64,000 nucleotides of DNA from Geitlerinema sp. PCC 7407. Lineage in GTDB: Bacteria > Cyanobacteriota > Cyanobacteriia > PCC-7407. Made by a program: the position numbers and the translations under genes. Below the pieces are notes generated by a model, which worked only from the letters and a program-made list of their open reading frames with translations, was not told where the DNA came from and made no database searches. The stretch covers positions 2,034,501-2,098,500 of the forward strand of contig NC_019703.1 in assembly GCF_000317045.1 (NCBI RefSeq), read 5' to 3'. Below, piece after piece: positions 46,022 to 56,490 of this stretch (position 1 is its first letter; every line of letters starts with the position of its first letter).

Positions 46022-49000
46022 ATGAGCACAATTCACGGCTATCAGATTCGCGAAAAGCTGTTTGAGTCTTCGCGCACCTCTGTTTATCGCGCCGATACGA
46101 ATCCAGATGGCCGCTCCGTCATTCTCAAGATTCTCAAAGAGGCTCACATTTCTCCTGAGCAGCTTGCGAAATATCGCCAGGAGTATGAAATTGTCCGCAG
46201 CCTCGACCATGAGGGCGTGATCAAGGCCCACGGCTACGAAATCTTTCAGCGTACACCGGTGATTGTGTTTGAGGACTATCGGGGCCAGCGCCTCGACCAG
46301 CGCCTCCAGGTCGCGCCCCTGGCCATGGCGGACTTTTTGCCCATGGCCAGCCGCATCACCGAGATTCTGGGCGTTGTTCACGCCGCCAATATCATTCACA
46401 AGGATCTCAACCCCGCTAATATCCTGTTCAATCCCGAGACCAAGCAGGTCAAGATCATCGACTTCGGGATCGCCACCGTGCTGCCCAAGGAGGCCCCCGA
46501 TCTCCAGAACCCGACGCAGCTAGAGGGGACGCTGCCCTACGTTTCCCCGGAGCAGACGGGCCGCATGAACCGGGCTCTGGACTATCGCACCGATTTTTAT
46601 TCCCTGGGCGTTACGTTTTATGAGCTGCTGACGGGGCAGCTGCCCTTTCCGAGCGGCGATCCCCTGGAGCTGGTCCACGCCCATATTGCGCTGCGGCCCA
46701 TTGCGCCCCACCGGCTCAACCCCGAGATCCCAGCGGCGGTCTCGAACCTGATTATGAAGCTGCTGGAGAAAAACGCGGAGGATCGCTATCAGAGCGCCTG
46801 GGGAATCAAGGCTGACCTGGATCAATGCTGGGAGGCCTGGAGCCACAATCAGGCGATCGCCCTGTTTCCCCTCGGACAAAATGACCTCTCCGATCGCTTC
46901 CAGCTGCCCCAAAAGCTCTATGGCCGAGAACAGGAGCTCAGTCGCCTCCTAGAAGCGTTTGAGCGGGTCGCCCAGGCGGGGCTTCAGGCGGTGGTGCGGC
47001 CTCTGTTTATGCTGATCGCGGGCTATTCGGGCATCGGCAAGTCTGTCTTGGTCCGAGAAGTTTATAAACCGATCACTGAGCAGCGGGGGCACTTTGTCTC
47101 TGGGAAATTTGATCAGCTCCAGCGCAACGTTCCCTACTCGGCGATTATTCAAGCCTTTCGATCGCTGTTTGGGCAGCTTTTGGCGAGCAGTGAGGGGGAG
47201 TTGCAGTACTGGCGCCAAGAGCTGAGCGCGGCTCTGGGCAACAATGGCCAGGTGATCGTGGAGGTGCTGCCCGAACTGGAGCTGCTCCTCGGTCCCCAGC
47301 CCGCGATCCCCGAGCTGCCCCCCACCGAGAACCAAAACCGCTTTATTTTGGTGTTTCAGAATTTTGTGCGGGTCTTTGCGGCGCCGGACCATCCTCTGGT
47401 GCTGTTTTTGGATGACTTGCAGTGGGCCGATGGCGGCAGCCTGCGCCTGATCCAGGCCCTGATGACCACCACCGGCAACAATGCCCTGCTGCTGATCGGG
47501 GCCTACCGCGACAATGAGGTCAGCGCGTCCCACAGCCTGATGCACACCCTGGAGGACCTGCGCAAGCAGCGGTGCGCCATCGAGCAGATCGAGCTCAAGC
47601 CGCTGCACCCGGAGCACGTGATCCAGTGGATTGCCGATACGGTCCACCGCTCTCCCCAGGAGGCGCGCCCCCTAGCGGAGCTGGTGCGGGCCAAAACCGG
47701 CGGTAATCCTTTCTTTATGGGGGAGTTTCTCAAGGCTCTCTACAGTGAGGGGCTGCTGAGCTTTGACTATGGTCAGCGGGGCTGGATGTGGAATCTGCGC
47801 CAAATCCAGAACGCCAATTTTACAGACAACGTGGTGGAGCTGATGGCGGGCAAGATCCAGAGCTTGCCGGCTCCAACCAAGCAGGCCCTCCATGTGGCGG
47901 CCTGCATCGGGAACCAGTTTCGGCTGCGGACTTTGGCGCTGGTCCAGGGGGAGGGGACGCCGGAGCTGCGGGAGCGTCAGCGCAGCGTGGCGGCGGCTCT
48001 GCACGCTGCGATCGCCCAGGGCTACGTGATCCCCTTGAGCAATCTCTACCAGGCTGCTGAGTCGGAGGCCATGCTGGACGATCGCCTGGAGCCGGCGCTG
48101 AATGTGGCCTATCGCTTTACCCATGACCGGATTCAGCAGGCGGCCTATTCTCTGCTGCCGGAGGGCGATCGCCAGCAGCTCCACCTGCGGATTGGCCGGC
48201 TCCTGCTCGCCGACAGCGGCGATCGCATCTCCGACGAGGCCGTTTTTGAGATCGTGGATCAGCTCAATGAAGGGATTGCTCTCCTCGACAACCCCACCGA
48301 GCGACTGCGCCTGGCTGAGCTGAACCTCCAGGCCGGTCGCAAGGCCCGCTCGGCCACTGCCTACGACTCCGCCCAGAGCTATCTCAGCTTGGGCCTGAGC
48401 CTGCTGCCTGCTGACGCCTGGAGCGCGCACTATGATCTGACGCTGGCCCTGCACACCGAAGCGATGCAGGCCGCCTACCTCAGCACCCACTTTGCCGAAG
48501 CCGAGCGCCTGGCAGAGGCCACCCTCGCCCACACCCACACCACCCTGGACCAGGCCTACATCTACGAAATTAAGACGCTGTTCTATATCGCCCAGAACCA
48601 GATGCAGACAGCCCTCGACACCGGTCTCCAGGCGCTGGAGATGCTGAATGTCCCCTTCACCAGCGTTCCGCCGGAGTATGAGGACATTGATAACCTGGCT
48701 AACCTGCCTGCCATGGAGTCGCCAGAGTATCTGGCGGCGCTGCGAATCTTGGTGGTGCTCCACGCACCGGCCTACATCGCCAACCCTATGGAGCTGCCCC
48801 GGCTCAACTTCACCAGCGTGAGTCTGTGCATTCATCACGGCAACTCAACCATGGCTCCCTTTATCTATGCATACTACGGCATGCTGCTGTGTGGGATCTT
48901 TGGCGAAATGGAAAAAGGCTATCGTTACGGACAAATAGCAACACAAATAATTGATATCCTCAACGCTCACGAAGTTCAATATAAAGTCACTGTTCTAGTC

Positions 49001-51352
49001 AATGCTTGCATCAAGCACTGGCATGAACCACTCAGTCTATGCACCCAGGTCCTAGAACAAAATTTCCCCCACGGCATCGCTATGGGAGATCTGGAGTATG
49101 CGGCAATTGCTATCAGTACTTGGTGTGCTAACAGTGTCGTTTCTGGGGAAAGACTAGAAACAACCGAGGCTAAACAGAGTAACTATTGGCCTCTAGTACA
49201 CAAACTCAAACAAGAATTTCATCTGAACTATTTTCGGATCTGGACCCAGGTGGTGCGCAATTTGCGCAGCCTCTCGCCCCAGCCAGAGGAGCTGGACGGG
49301 GAGCTGTTTGAGGCCGAGACGCTGCTGCCCTTTTTGGTCGAGACGAATAACTATACGTCGCTGTTTGCGGTGTATTTGGCCAAGACGATCCTGCACTATT
49401 TGTTTGGCCAATATCCCCAGGCGATCGCCGATGCCGAGCAGGCGATTCAGTATCAGCAGAGCGCCGCAGGGCTGATTATCTTTACCCAGGTGCCCTTTTA
49501 TCACGCCCTGGCGCTCTTGGCGGAGTACCCCCGGAGCGATCGCCCCACCCAGGAGGCCAGCTGGGAAAAGATCACCGGCTATCTCCAGCAGCTGCAAACC
49601 TGGGCCATCACGGCGCCCATGACCTTTCAGCACAAGTGCGATCTGCTGGCGGCGGAGATGGCCCAAATTCAGGGCAATGTCTTGGCCGCAATGGATCTCT
49701 ACGAAGCCGCCATCCGGGGCGCGCGGGAGCACGGCTATCTCCACGAGGAGGCGATCGCCTATGAGCGGGCCGCCGAATTTTATCAGCGCCGCCAGCTCGA
49801 AGAAGTCTCCCAAACTCACCTGATCAAGGCCTACGAGGTCTATCGCATTTGGGGGGCGATCGCCAAGTGCAAGCACCTCGAAGACAGCCACCCCGCCATC
49901 TTCCTGGCCAAATCCACCACCCATCAGCGCTCGAAGCACCAAAGCACCTGGCGCACCACCTCCCGCACCACCACCAGCGGCGGCTCCGGTCTGGCCCTCG
50001 ACCTTGCCACCGTCCTCAAAGCTGCCCAGGCCATCTCCAGCGAAATTATTCTCGATAAGCTCCTGGCCAAGCTCATGGGAACCCTGCTCGAAAACGCGGG
50101 CGCTCAGCGCGGATACCTGATCTTGGAGACCAAGGGCAAGCTCTTTATCGAGGCATCGGGCTGCGTCGAGAGCAGCGCCATCGAGGTGCTGCAGGCGATT
50201 CCCCTCGACGTCCTCGCCCACCAGATCGACCAAACCACCCTCTGCGTCGCCATCGTCAACTATGTCGCCCGCACCCGTGAGAGCGTCGTCCTCAACAACG
50301 CCATCGAAGATGAGCGTTTTCGCATCGACGCCTATATTCGCCAAAACCAGCCCAAGTCCATCCTCTGCGCACCCCTGCTCAATCAGGGCAAGCTCAGCGG
50401 CATCGTCTACCTCGAAAACAACCTCTCCGTCGGCGCCTTTACTCCCGACCGGCTCGAGATGCTGAACCTGCTGTCTGCCCAGGCCGCCACCTCCATCAGC
50501 AACGCCCGCTACTACGCCAGCCTGGCCGATCTCAACCGCGCCTACGAGCGATTTGTGCCGCGCCAGTTTCTCCAGCTCCTGGATAAAGACAGCATCACCG
50601 AGGTGGCTCTCGGCGATCACGTCGAGCAGGAAATGTCGGTCCTCTTTGCCGATATTCGCGACTTCACGGCCCTCTCCGAGAGCATGACCCCCGAGGACAA
50701 CTTCCGGTTTATCAATGCGTTCCTGTCGCGCATGGAAACCGCCATCACCGACAATCAGGGCTTCATCGACAAGTACATCGGCGACGCCATCATGGCCCTT
50801 TTTAGCGAAGAGGCCGACCACGCCGTGCGCGCCGGTATCGATATGCAAAAAGCCCTCCAGGTCTACAATCAGCAGCGCCAGCGCAGCGGCTATATGCCCA
50901 TCACCATCGGCATCGGCATCAATACGGGCCAGCTCATGCTCGGCACCGTGGGCGGCCAAAACCGCATGGACAGCACCGTCATCAGCGACGCGGTGAACCT
51001 GGCGTCGCGCATTGAGGGCTTGACCAAGCGCTATCAGGTCTCTCTGCTGATTTCCCAGGAGACGTTTTTCCGGCTCAATCAGCCCGATAGCTACGCCTTT
51101 CGGGTGGTGGACCGGGTGAATGTCCAGGGGAAGCTGAACGCCGTGACGGTGTATGAATTTTTTGATGGGGACCTGCCCGAGGTGCGCGATGCCAAGCTCG
51201 CCACCAAGTCTCGATTTGAGGAGGGGTTTTTGCTCTATCGCAATCAGCGCTATCGGGAGGCGCAGCAGTGCTTTGAGGACTGCTTGCGCCACAGCAGCCT
51301 AGACAAGGTGGCCCAAATCTATCTGGAGCGCTGCCGGTTGCAGGTGATATAG
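46022..51352 (+). CDS. Serine/threonine kinase-AAA ATPase-GAF-adenylate cyclase multidomain protein
   Basis: A 1776-residue cytosolic signalling protein. Residues ~1-270 are a protein kinase (IHKDLNPANILFN, DFGIAT, then GTLPYVSPEQTGRM). About 290-600 is an AAA/STAND ATPase (Walker A AGYSGIGKSV at ~335, Walker B LVLFLDDLQWAD). About 600-1300 is a TPR-like helical region. A GAF domain covers about 1333-1497. A class III cyclase domain (about 1535-1690) keeps both metal Asps (FADIRDFT, YIGDAIMALF) and the VNLASR motif, so it should make cAMP from ATP. A short TPR-like tail ends it. HKD replaces the usual HRD in the kinase loop. A patch around 48895-49220 has clearly lower GC than its flanks. Confidence 0.93.
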   Translation: MSTIHGYQIREKLFESSRTSVYRADTNPDGRSVILKILKEAHISPEQLAKYRQEYEIVRSLDHEGVIKAHGYEIFQRTPVIVFEDYRGQRLDQRLQVAPLAMADFLPMASRITEILGVVHAANIIHKDLNPANILFNPETKQVKIIDFGIATVLPKEAPDLQNPTQLEGTLPYVSPEQTGRMNRALDYRTDFYSLGVTFYELLTGQLPFPSGDPLELVHAHIALRPIAPHRLNPEIPAAVSNLIMKLLEKNAEDRYQSAWGIKADLDQCWEAWSHNQAIALFPLGQNDLSDRFQLPQKLYGREQELSRLLEAFERVAQAGLQAVVRPLFMLIAGYSGIGKSVLVREVYKPITEQRGHFVSGKFDQLQRNVPYSAIIQAFRSLFGQLLASSEGELQYWRQELSAALGNNGQVIVEVLPELELLLGPQPAIPELPPTENQNRFILVFQNFVRVFAAPDHPLVLFLDDLQWADGGSLRLIQALMTTTGNNALLLIGAYRDNEVSASHSLMHTLEDLRKQRCAIEQIELKPLHPEHVIQWIADTVHRSPQEARPLAELVRAKTGGNPFFMGEFLKALYSEGLLSFDYGQRGWMWNLRQIQNANFTDNVVELMAGKIQSLPAPTKQALHVAACIGNQFRLRTLALVQGEGTPELRERQRSVAAALHAAIAQGYVIPLSNLYQAAESEAMLDDRLEPALNVAYRFTHDRIQQAAYSLLPEGDRQQLHLRIGRLLLADSGDRISDEAVFEIVDQLNEGIALLDNPTERLRLAELNLQAGRKARSATAYDSAQSYLSLGLSLLPADAWSAHYDLTLALHTEAMQAAYLSTHFAEAERLAEATLAHTHTTLDQAYIYEIKTLFYIAQNQMQTALDTGLQALEMLNVPFTSVPPEYEDIDNLANLPAMESPEYLAALRILVVLHAPAYIANPMELPRLNFTSVSLCIHHGNSTMAPFIYAYYGMLLCGIFGEMEKGYRYGQIATQIIDILNAHEVQYKVTVLVNACIKHWHEPLSLCTQVLEQNFPHGIAMGDLEYAAIAISTWCANSVVSGERLETTEAKQSNYWPLVHKLKQEFHLNYFRIWTQVVRNLRSLSPQPEELDGELFEAETLLPFLVETNNYTSLFAVYLAKTILHYLFGQYPQAIADAEQAIQYQQSAAGLIIFTQVPFYHALALLAEYPRSDRPTQEASWEKITGYLQQLQTWAITAPMTFQHKCDLLAAEMAQIQGNVLAAMDLYEAAIRGAREHGYLHEEAIAYERAAEFYQRRQLEEVSQTHLIKAYEVYRIWGAIAKCKHLEDSHPAIFLAKSTTHQRSKHQSTWRTTSRTTTSGGSGLALDLATVLKAAQAISSEIILDKLLAKLMGTLLENAGAQRGYLILETKGKLFIEASGCVESSAIEVLQAIPLDVLAHQIDQTTLCVAIVNYVARTRESVVLNNAIEDERFRIDAYIRQNQPKSILCAPLLNQGKLSGIVYLENNLSVGAFTPDRLEMLNLLSAQAATSISNARYYASLADLNRAYERFVPRQFLQLLDKDSITEVALGDHVEQEMSVLFADIRDFTALSESMTPEDNFRFINAFLSRMETAITDNQGFIDKYIGDAIMALFSEEADHAVRAGIDMQKALQVYNQQRQRSGYMPITIGIGINTGQLMLGTVGGQNRMDSTVISDAVNLASRIEGLTKRYQVSLLISQETFFRLNQPDSYAFRVVDRVNVQGKLNAVTVYEFFDGDLPEVRDAKLATKSRFEEGFLLYRNQRYREAQQCFEDCLRHSSLDKVAQIYLERCRLQVI

Positions 51353-51464
51353 GCAGAAAGTGAGACAGCTGTGAGCATAGCAATAGTTTTGTGGGAACAC
51401 TGAGATGTCCCTGTTTAAAGCTATACAGGGTTTGTCCTTTGTGCTCTACATCAGATCTCTAACT

Positions 51465-53937
51465 ATGCCTGACTCCTCCCGTCCTACCGACCCCATGAAT
51501 CATGTTTTTCCGCGATCAGTACTGTTTGCCAGTCGTGAGGAGTTTGGCGATCGCGAAGATACTCCTAACGCCCGTTCTTACAACCCCCAAGCCACTCACC
51601 CACCCCTGAAATTGCGAATTCGTGAGGGTAATATCCCTGCCGATCTGTGTGGTCATGTCTATATTGTTGGGCCTGTAGGTTCTGTGGATTCCCTAAATAT
51701 CTACGGACAGGCTGATCAGTCTGTGGTTGTCCCTTCTCTGGATGGAACAACCCTGCTATATAACGGCGACGGCATGATCTACCGTCTTGATTTCGATCAG
51801 CCTAAGGATGGAGTTTATCTGAGCAGCCGCATGGTCAAAACCCCTTGCTACTACGCTGATGCCGCAACACATCGCTGTCCTGATTACCAAGGGAAAAAGA
51901 GCTCACACAATCCAAGATTCAACAAAGATTTGCGTTTTCGAAACTTTGGTATTACCCGATTGTCTAGCTTTCTTGGAATTCGAAACCAGCTCAATACGGC
52001 CTTTTTGCCTATGCGGTTTTCAGAAGAAGATCGCGATCGCCTGTTAGTTAGTTGGGATATGGGTCGACCTTACGAGATAGATCCCCGAACTCTAGAAACC
52101 ATAACACCCGTAGGCCGAGAGATCGAATGGAAAGAGATCAATCCCCTGATTAAATCTCCTCATAAGCCAGAACCCATGTTTAAAACAGTTCAGAGCTGTG
52201 CTCATCCAAGCTTTGATCCTCACACAGGAGAAGTCTTTAATGTCAATACTGGCCGCTCTTTGGCTAATTTTTTCTCTCAACTCCTTCCCGTCAATCGCCT
52301 TCTAAAACCAGTTATTAGAACAATTCAAAATCAAGTAAAGAACCGACACAGGGAGCTGATTGCAAACGGCAATAAGAAAACAGATAAAGTGCTTTGGAAG
52401 TATTTATGATGCATTACACGAGAAGCTTGTTTTTCTTAGAGCATTGAGTGAGACTACGCCAGGAATTATTGATCTTTTCCAGGTGATGATCAACTTCCTT
52501 ACTGGTAATTTTCGAAGTGTCTTTGATCAAGATTTAGAGAAAAGCTCTGAAAATCATCACCTGAAAAATTTTCTGCTAGGATTAATTAAATTTTTCCAGG
52601 CAATATTTCATTTTTTTAAAGGCGATTTTCTAGAGATATTGGTCTGGAATGGAAAGCATGACTTACAGCGATGGCAAGTCACCTATTCTGGAAAGCCAGT
52701 CAAAATAATTCAAAGTACACATCAAATTGGCATCACAGAAGACTATATTTTAATCGTTGACACTGCTTTCAAGTTTGCAATCAAAGAGCTTTTACCTTCT
52801 TTGAAGACGAAAGGAACAGAAAGGATCGAGTCACTGATTCGCGAAATGCTTAACCGCCAACAAATTCCTGATAATTATGTCTATATAATCCCCCGAAGCG
52901 AACTTTTTCCAGGTAGCATGAAAGTCGAAGCAAAAAGAGTGATTATTCCTTATGAAGCAGCTCATTTTTTGGTGGACTATAAAAACTTAGACAGCCAAAT
53001 ACGAATACACTTCTCTCATGTATGTGGATGGGATGCCGCCGAATGCATAACCAAGTTTGATTTCCAAGATCCCAGTGATTCAACTTCGCATATCTCACGG
53101 GAGCAACAACAGCCTTTATATGGTGTGCTCTATGGACCTACCGATGTAAGTCGTCTTGGGCTCTATATTCTAGATGGAAAGAGCGGAAACATTATTGAGT
53201 CTCGAAAAGTAGAGACGAAAGACCAAGGATCATCCAACCCTATGAATCTAGCTATTGAGTCTTGGGCTTGGGGGCCAGCAATTTTCACTTATCGGAGTCA
53301 CTCAAATTATGCACCTCCAAATCATATTGAAGACCTATATTGGGGATCACTTGGTTGCTGGGAAGAGCTTCTACTTCCCCATATCACAGATCTTTACGAA
53401 GACTATAAATACCGGGAGCTATCTTTGAGCACAGTTCAAGATATAGCTCGTCAGGGACGACGCTCCAATATTATTCATATCCATACAGAGCCGCCTAGAA
53501 CAGATGGTTGCAGCAGTCATTCTGCACCTCAAATTGTCAATGCCTATGGCTTTCCCGATGGACACTATGTCACTTCACCGCAGTTTGTGCCGGCCAAGGA
53601 TCGCACTGGCTCCACCGATGGATATATTGTGTGCATCGTTCACTACGGTGATGGCAGCGATCGCTTTGAAGGAGAAAACACCAACGGTAATGAAATCTGG
53701 ATCTTTGACGCTCGGACGCTAGACGAGCCAATCTGCAAGCTCTATCATCCCAAGCTCAACATCGGTTTCACGGTTCATGGAACCTGGATGGCCCAGGCTG
53801 AGCGCCGGACCGCTCCTTACTATATTTCCCCCGAAGAGGACTACGGCCCCCTGCTCAAAGATCAGGGCGTCGAGGTCAAGGATCTCTTTGAGCGCTGGGT
53901 CTTCCCGCGCAAGGAGCCTCAGGCAGGCGACTGCTAG
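51465..53937 (+). pseudogene. Carotenoid cleavage oxygenase (RPE65 family), frameshifted
   Basis: The ATG at 51465 opens a frame to a TGA at 52407, and the protein resumes in the next frame up to 53937. Dropping one T from the run at 52403-52405 joins them as KVLWKY-YDALHEK, giving about 824 residues. Family marks: GDGMIYRLDFD, RPYEIDPRTLET, AHPSFDPHTGEVF, and iron-ligand-type His in STHQIGITEDY, IHFSHVCGWDA and, at the end, VHGTWM. The frameshift puts the last ligands out of reach of the first frame, so the enzyme should be dead unless the shift is an error. The middle (about 52250-53050) is AT-rich and contains ~130 residues beyond the usual family length. Confidence 0.8.
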
Positions 53938-53987
53938 GCTCGGGCTCCGGGCGATCGCCTTTTGGCTGCCAACCGGTAGGATACAAA

Positions 53988-54009
53988 GGGGCGATCGCCC
54001 TATTTTTTT
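53988..54009 (+). terminator. HIP1-based terminator-like hairpin
   Basis: GGGGCGATCGCCC (53988-54000) forms a short stem and is followed by a run of T's. It sits 50 bases after the carotenoid oxygenase frame and just before the small peptide gene. Confidence 0.45.
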
Positions 54010-54025
54010 AACTTCCCAACCTTCG

Positions 54026-54142
54026 ATGCTCGAAACCAGTACTGCTGCTGTCGGTGATTGGCGTGAACTTTTGGTTGTGCTGGGCTATGTGAGCTTTGCT
54101 GCTTTCATTGCCTGGCGCGTTTTCATGACCAAGCAGCAATAG
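54026..54142 (+). CDS. 38-residue single-helix membrane peptide
   Basis: The ATG at 54026 reads MLETSTAAVGDWRELL and then a single hydrophobic helix (VVLGYVSFAAFIAWRVFM), ending in TKQQ. Size and layout are those of small thylakoid or photosynthetic-complex subunits, but it does not match any I know (PsbN, PsbY, Psb30, PsaM, PetN). A strong ribosome site is not evident. It could be an uncharacterised accessory subunit or a chance frame; the protein-like composition favours a real gene. Confidence 0.45.
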   Translation: MLETSTAAVGDWRELLVVLGYVSFAAFIAWRVFMTKQQ

Positions 54143-54678
54143 TCTAGTCTCTCTGGCCTGAGCGGCTTTTGCGGGTGGCCCCGACGCAGGGCTCTCTGGC
54201 TGAATATTGCGTTTAACATTGTGCCTAAACATCTTGCGCACAAATACTGCGTCTAAAAAATAATTTTAATTTGGGCCGTCGGTGATGGCCTTTTCGAGTT
54301 TCCGGGAAAACTGCGAGTGGGGAAAATCGCGTCACCGTCCTGTCGCGTTCTGGGTAAGGACAATTCCCAGCTTCCCTGGCTAGGGCGTGATTTCGGCCGA
54401 TCGCTCCTGCGATCGCCGCTCTCTATTTCCCAGAAAACTGCCTTGACAGGGGGTGATGGCCAGCGCTAGGACTAAGGCGATCGCCCGCTCACCGCTCAAA
54501 ACCCTTGCAAAAAACCTGTGGTTGATGGTTTCAACGCTCTCAAAACTTCCAGATATGCAGGTGCTGGAACTTTCAGGTTGAGTGGTCTGGTAAGCATTTC
54601 CTAGCCCATGAGCCACCGCGATCGCGCGCTGCTTTGGGGCGATCGCCGTCTTCCATCCTCTCAAGACCCTTCAGGATC
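54143..54678. other. Intergenic region without visible gene
   Basis: A 536-bp spacer. TGCG-centred motifs recur at about 54206-54253 (TTGCGTTTAA, TTGCGCACAA, CTGCGTCTAA), possibly operator-like. Several HIP1 sites follow. No supported gene. Confidence 0.35.
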
Positions 54679-56490
54679 ATGTCATTAGAGTCTTCATCTA
54701 CCGCCTCGTCGCCCCGAGCCCTCTTTCCCAAAGGCCAGAGGACTCCCCTTACTGGGTGGCTGCGCCGCCTGAAGGTCGGCCAGAAAATCGGCCTGGGCTA
54801 TGGGATGGCGCTGGGCATTGGCATTGCGGGGACTGCCTTGGGCATCTGGGTGGGCGATCGCTACCAGCGCCAAGCCTGGAGGCAAGAAACCCACGCCCGT
54901 GAGGAAGTGAGCTTGCTGAGCACGCTCCAGATTGCCGTGCTGCAAACCCGCACTCATCAGCAGCAGCTGATCCCCTTGGTCCGCGATCGCGACGCCTTTC
55001 AGGCGGAATATCAGCACTTGCAAGCGCACCAAGTCGATGTCCTCAAGGCCTGGCGTCAAGCCGCCGCTTTTATTGGCGAAGCAGATCACTCTGATGAGCT
55101 GCACACGACTGAAATGCCCGCCTTTCTGGAGCGCTATGAGGGGGTTTCCGAGGACTATTTTCAGGCTCTCGCAGCTGTGCTCGATCGCCTGGATGTGGAG
55201 ACCATCGACACTCCCGCAGAAATCCAGACGGCCCAGCGCTTGCTGCTGGACTTTACCAACAGCGATGTCGCTTTGCGCTTTGACGGTATTTCCGATGATT
55301 TGCTGGACCTTGCCAAGGTCTCAGAAGCTGAGATGGCAGCAGCTTTTGCAATTCGGGAGGCCGCGTACAATCTGCGCCGCTGGATTATTTTGTTGAGCAT
55401 CGTGATCTCGGGGGCGATCGCCACGCTCCTGGCCATCTGCACCAGTCGTGCCATCGTACACCCCCTGACCACCGCAACGGCGATCGCCCAGCGTGTCCGC
55501 CACGATGCCGACTTCAGCCTCAAGATCCCCATCACCACCAACGACGAAGTCGGGGAGCTCTCCAAAACCCTCAATCAGCTGATCAAGCGGGTGAAGCTCC
55601 TGCTCACCGAACAGCAAAACGCCGCCCAGCAGCGCCTAATCCAGAGCGAAAAAATGTCCAGCCTGGGGCGCATGGTGGCAGGGGTCGCCCACGAAATCAA
55701 CAACCCCGTCAACTTCATCTACGGCAACCTCGACCACGCCAACCAGTACATCCAGGATCTCTTTGACCTGATTCACACCTACGAAACCGAGATCCCCCAG
55801 CCGCCCGACGCCGTCCGAGACAAAGCCGAAGACATCGATCGGGAATTTCTTGAAGAGGATTTGCCCAAGCTCGTCCAGTCCATGCAGGTCGGCGCTGAGC
55901 GCATCCGCCAGATCGTGCTCAGCCTGCGCAGCTTCTCGCGCCTCGACGAAGCAGACGCCCACCCGGTGGATCTCCACGAGTGCCTCGAGAGCACGCTGCT
56001 GATTTTGCACAATCGGATCAAGCAGGGCGTGACGATCACCCGGGAGTTTGGCGATATCCCGCTGGTGGAGTGCTACGCCGGGTCGATGTACCAGGTGTTT
56101 ATGAACCTGCTGAGCAACGCCCTCGACGCCATGGGCAACCCCGAAACTCGAGAGCCCGGCCAGCTGGCCCCGGAGATCCGGATCGTGACCGAGCGCCAAG
56201 GGAGCGATCGCGTGGTGATTCGCATCGCCGACAATGGCCCCGGCATTTCGCCCGAAAACCTCGACAAGATTTTCGAGACTTTTTTCACCACTAAGCCCAC
56301 TGGCGTCGGGACCGGCCTTGGCCTCTCCATCAGTCGCCAGATCATCGAGGAAAAGCACGGCGGCCGGCTGATCTGTCGGTCTAGCCCGGGCCAGGGGGCA
56401 GAGTTCTGGATCGAGCTGCCCCTGCGACCCCCGGCCCCCGAGCCCAACTCCGAGATCATCTTCACACCGGCCATGGCCAACCCGTGCTAG
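54679..56490 (+). CDS. Membrane sensor histidine kinase with HAMP domain
   Basis: A 603-residue kinase from the ATG at 54679. TM1 (about 35-60) and TM2 (about 235-260, WIILLSIVISGAIATLL) enclose an all-helical sensor domain of ~170 residues without a recognised ligand motif. A HAMP linker follows (about 260-310), then HisKA with the phosphoacceptor in MVAGVAHEINNPVNF (residue ~343). The HATPase has DNGPGI and GTGLGLSI. The HEINNP type places it with the large cyanobacterial NtrB-like kinase group. No response regulator is adjacent. It converges with argZ, with the ends overlapping by 4 bp. Confidence 0.9.
   Translation: MSLESSSTASSPRALFPKGQRTPLTGWLRRLKVGQKIGLGYGMALGIGIAGTALGIWVGDRYQRQAWRQETHAREEVSLLSTLQIAVLQTRTHQQQLIPLVRDRDAFQAEYQHLQAHQVDVLKAWRQAAAFIGEADHSDELHTTEMPAFLERYEGVSEDYFQALAAVLDRLDVETIDTPAEIQTAQRLLLDFTNSDVALRFDGISDDLLDLAKVSEAEMAAAFAIREAAYNLRRWIILLSIVISGAIATLLAICTSRAIVHPLTTATAIAQRVRHDADFSLKIPITTNDEVGELSKTLNQLIKRVKLLLTEQQNAAQQRLIQSEKMSSLGRMVAGVAHEINNPVNFIYGNLDHANQYIQDLFDLIHTYETEIPQPPDAVRDKAEDIDREFLEEDLPKLVQSMQVGAERIRQIVLSLRSFSRLDEADAHPVDLHECLESTLLILHNRIKQGVTITREFGDIPLVECYAGSMYQVFMNLLSNALDAMGNPETREPGQLAPEIRIVTERQGSDRVVIRIADNGPGISPENLDKIFETFFTTKPTGVGTGLGLSISRQIIEEKHGGRLICRSSPGQGAEFWIELPLRPPAPEPNSEIIFTPAMANPC

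Noticed and set aside
47672-48838. 388-residue antisense frame
   Set aside because: Shadow of the kinase-cyclase TPR region; no start signal or motif.
49193-51292. 699-residue open frame antisense to the kinase-cyclase gene
   Set aside because: It mirrors the GC-rich codons of the sense gene, has no domain, and the sense strand has clear GAF and cyclase motifs.
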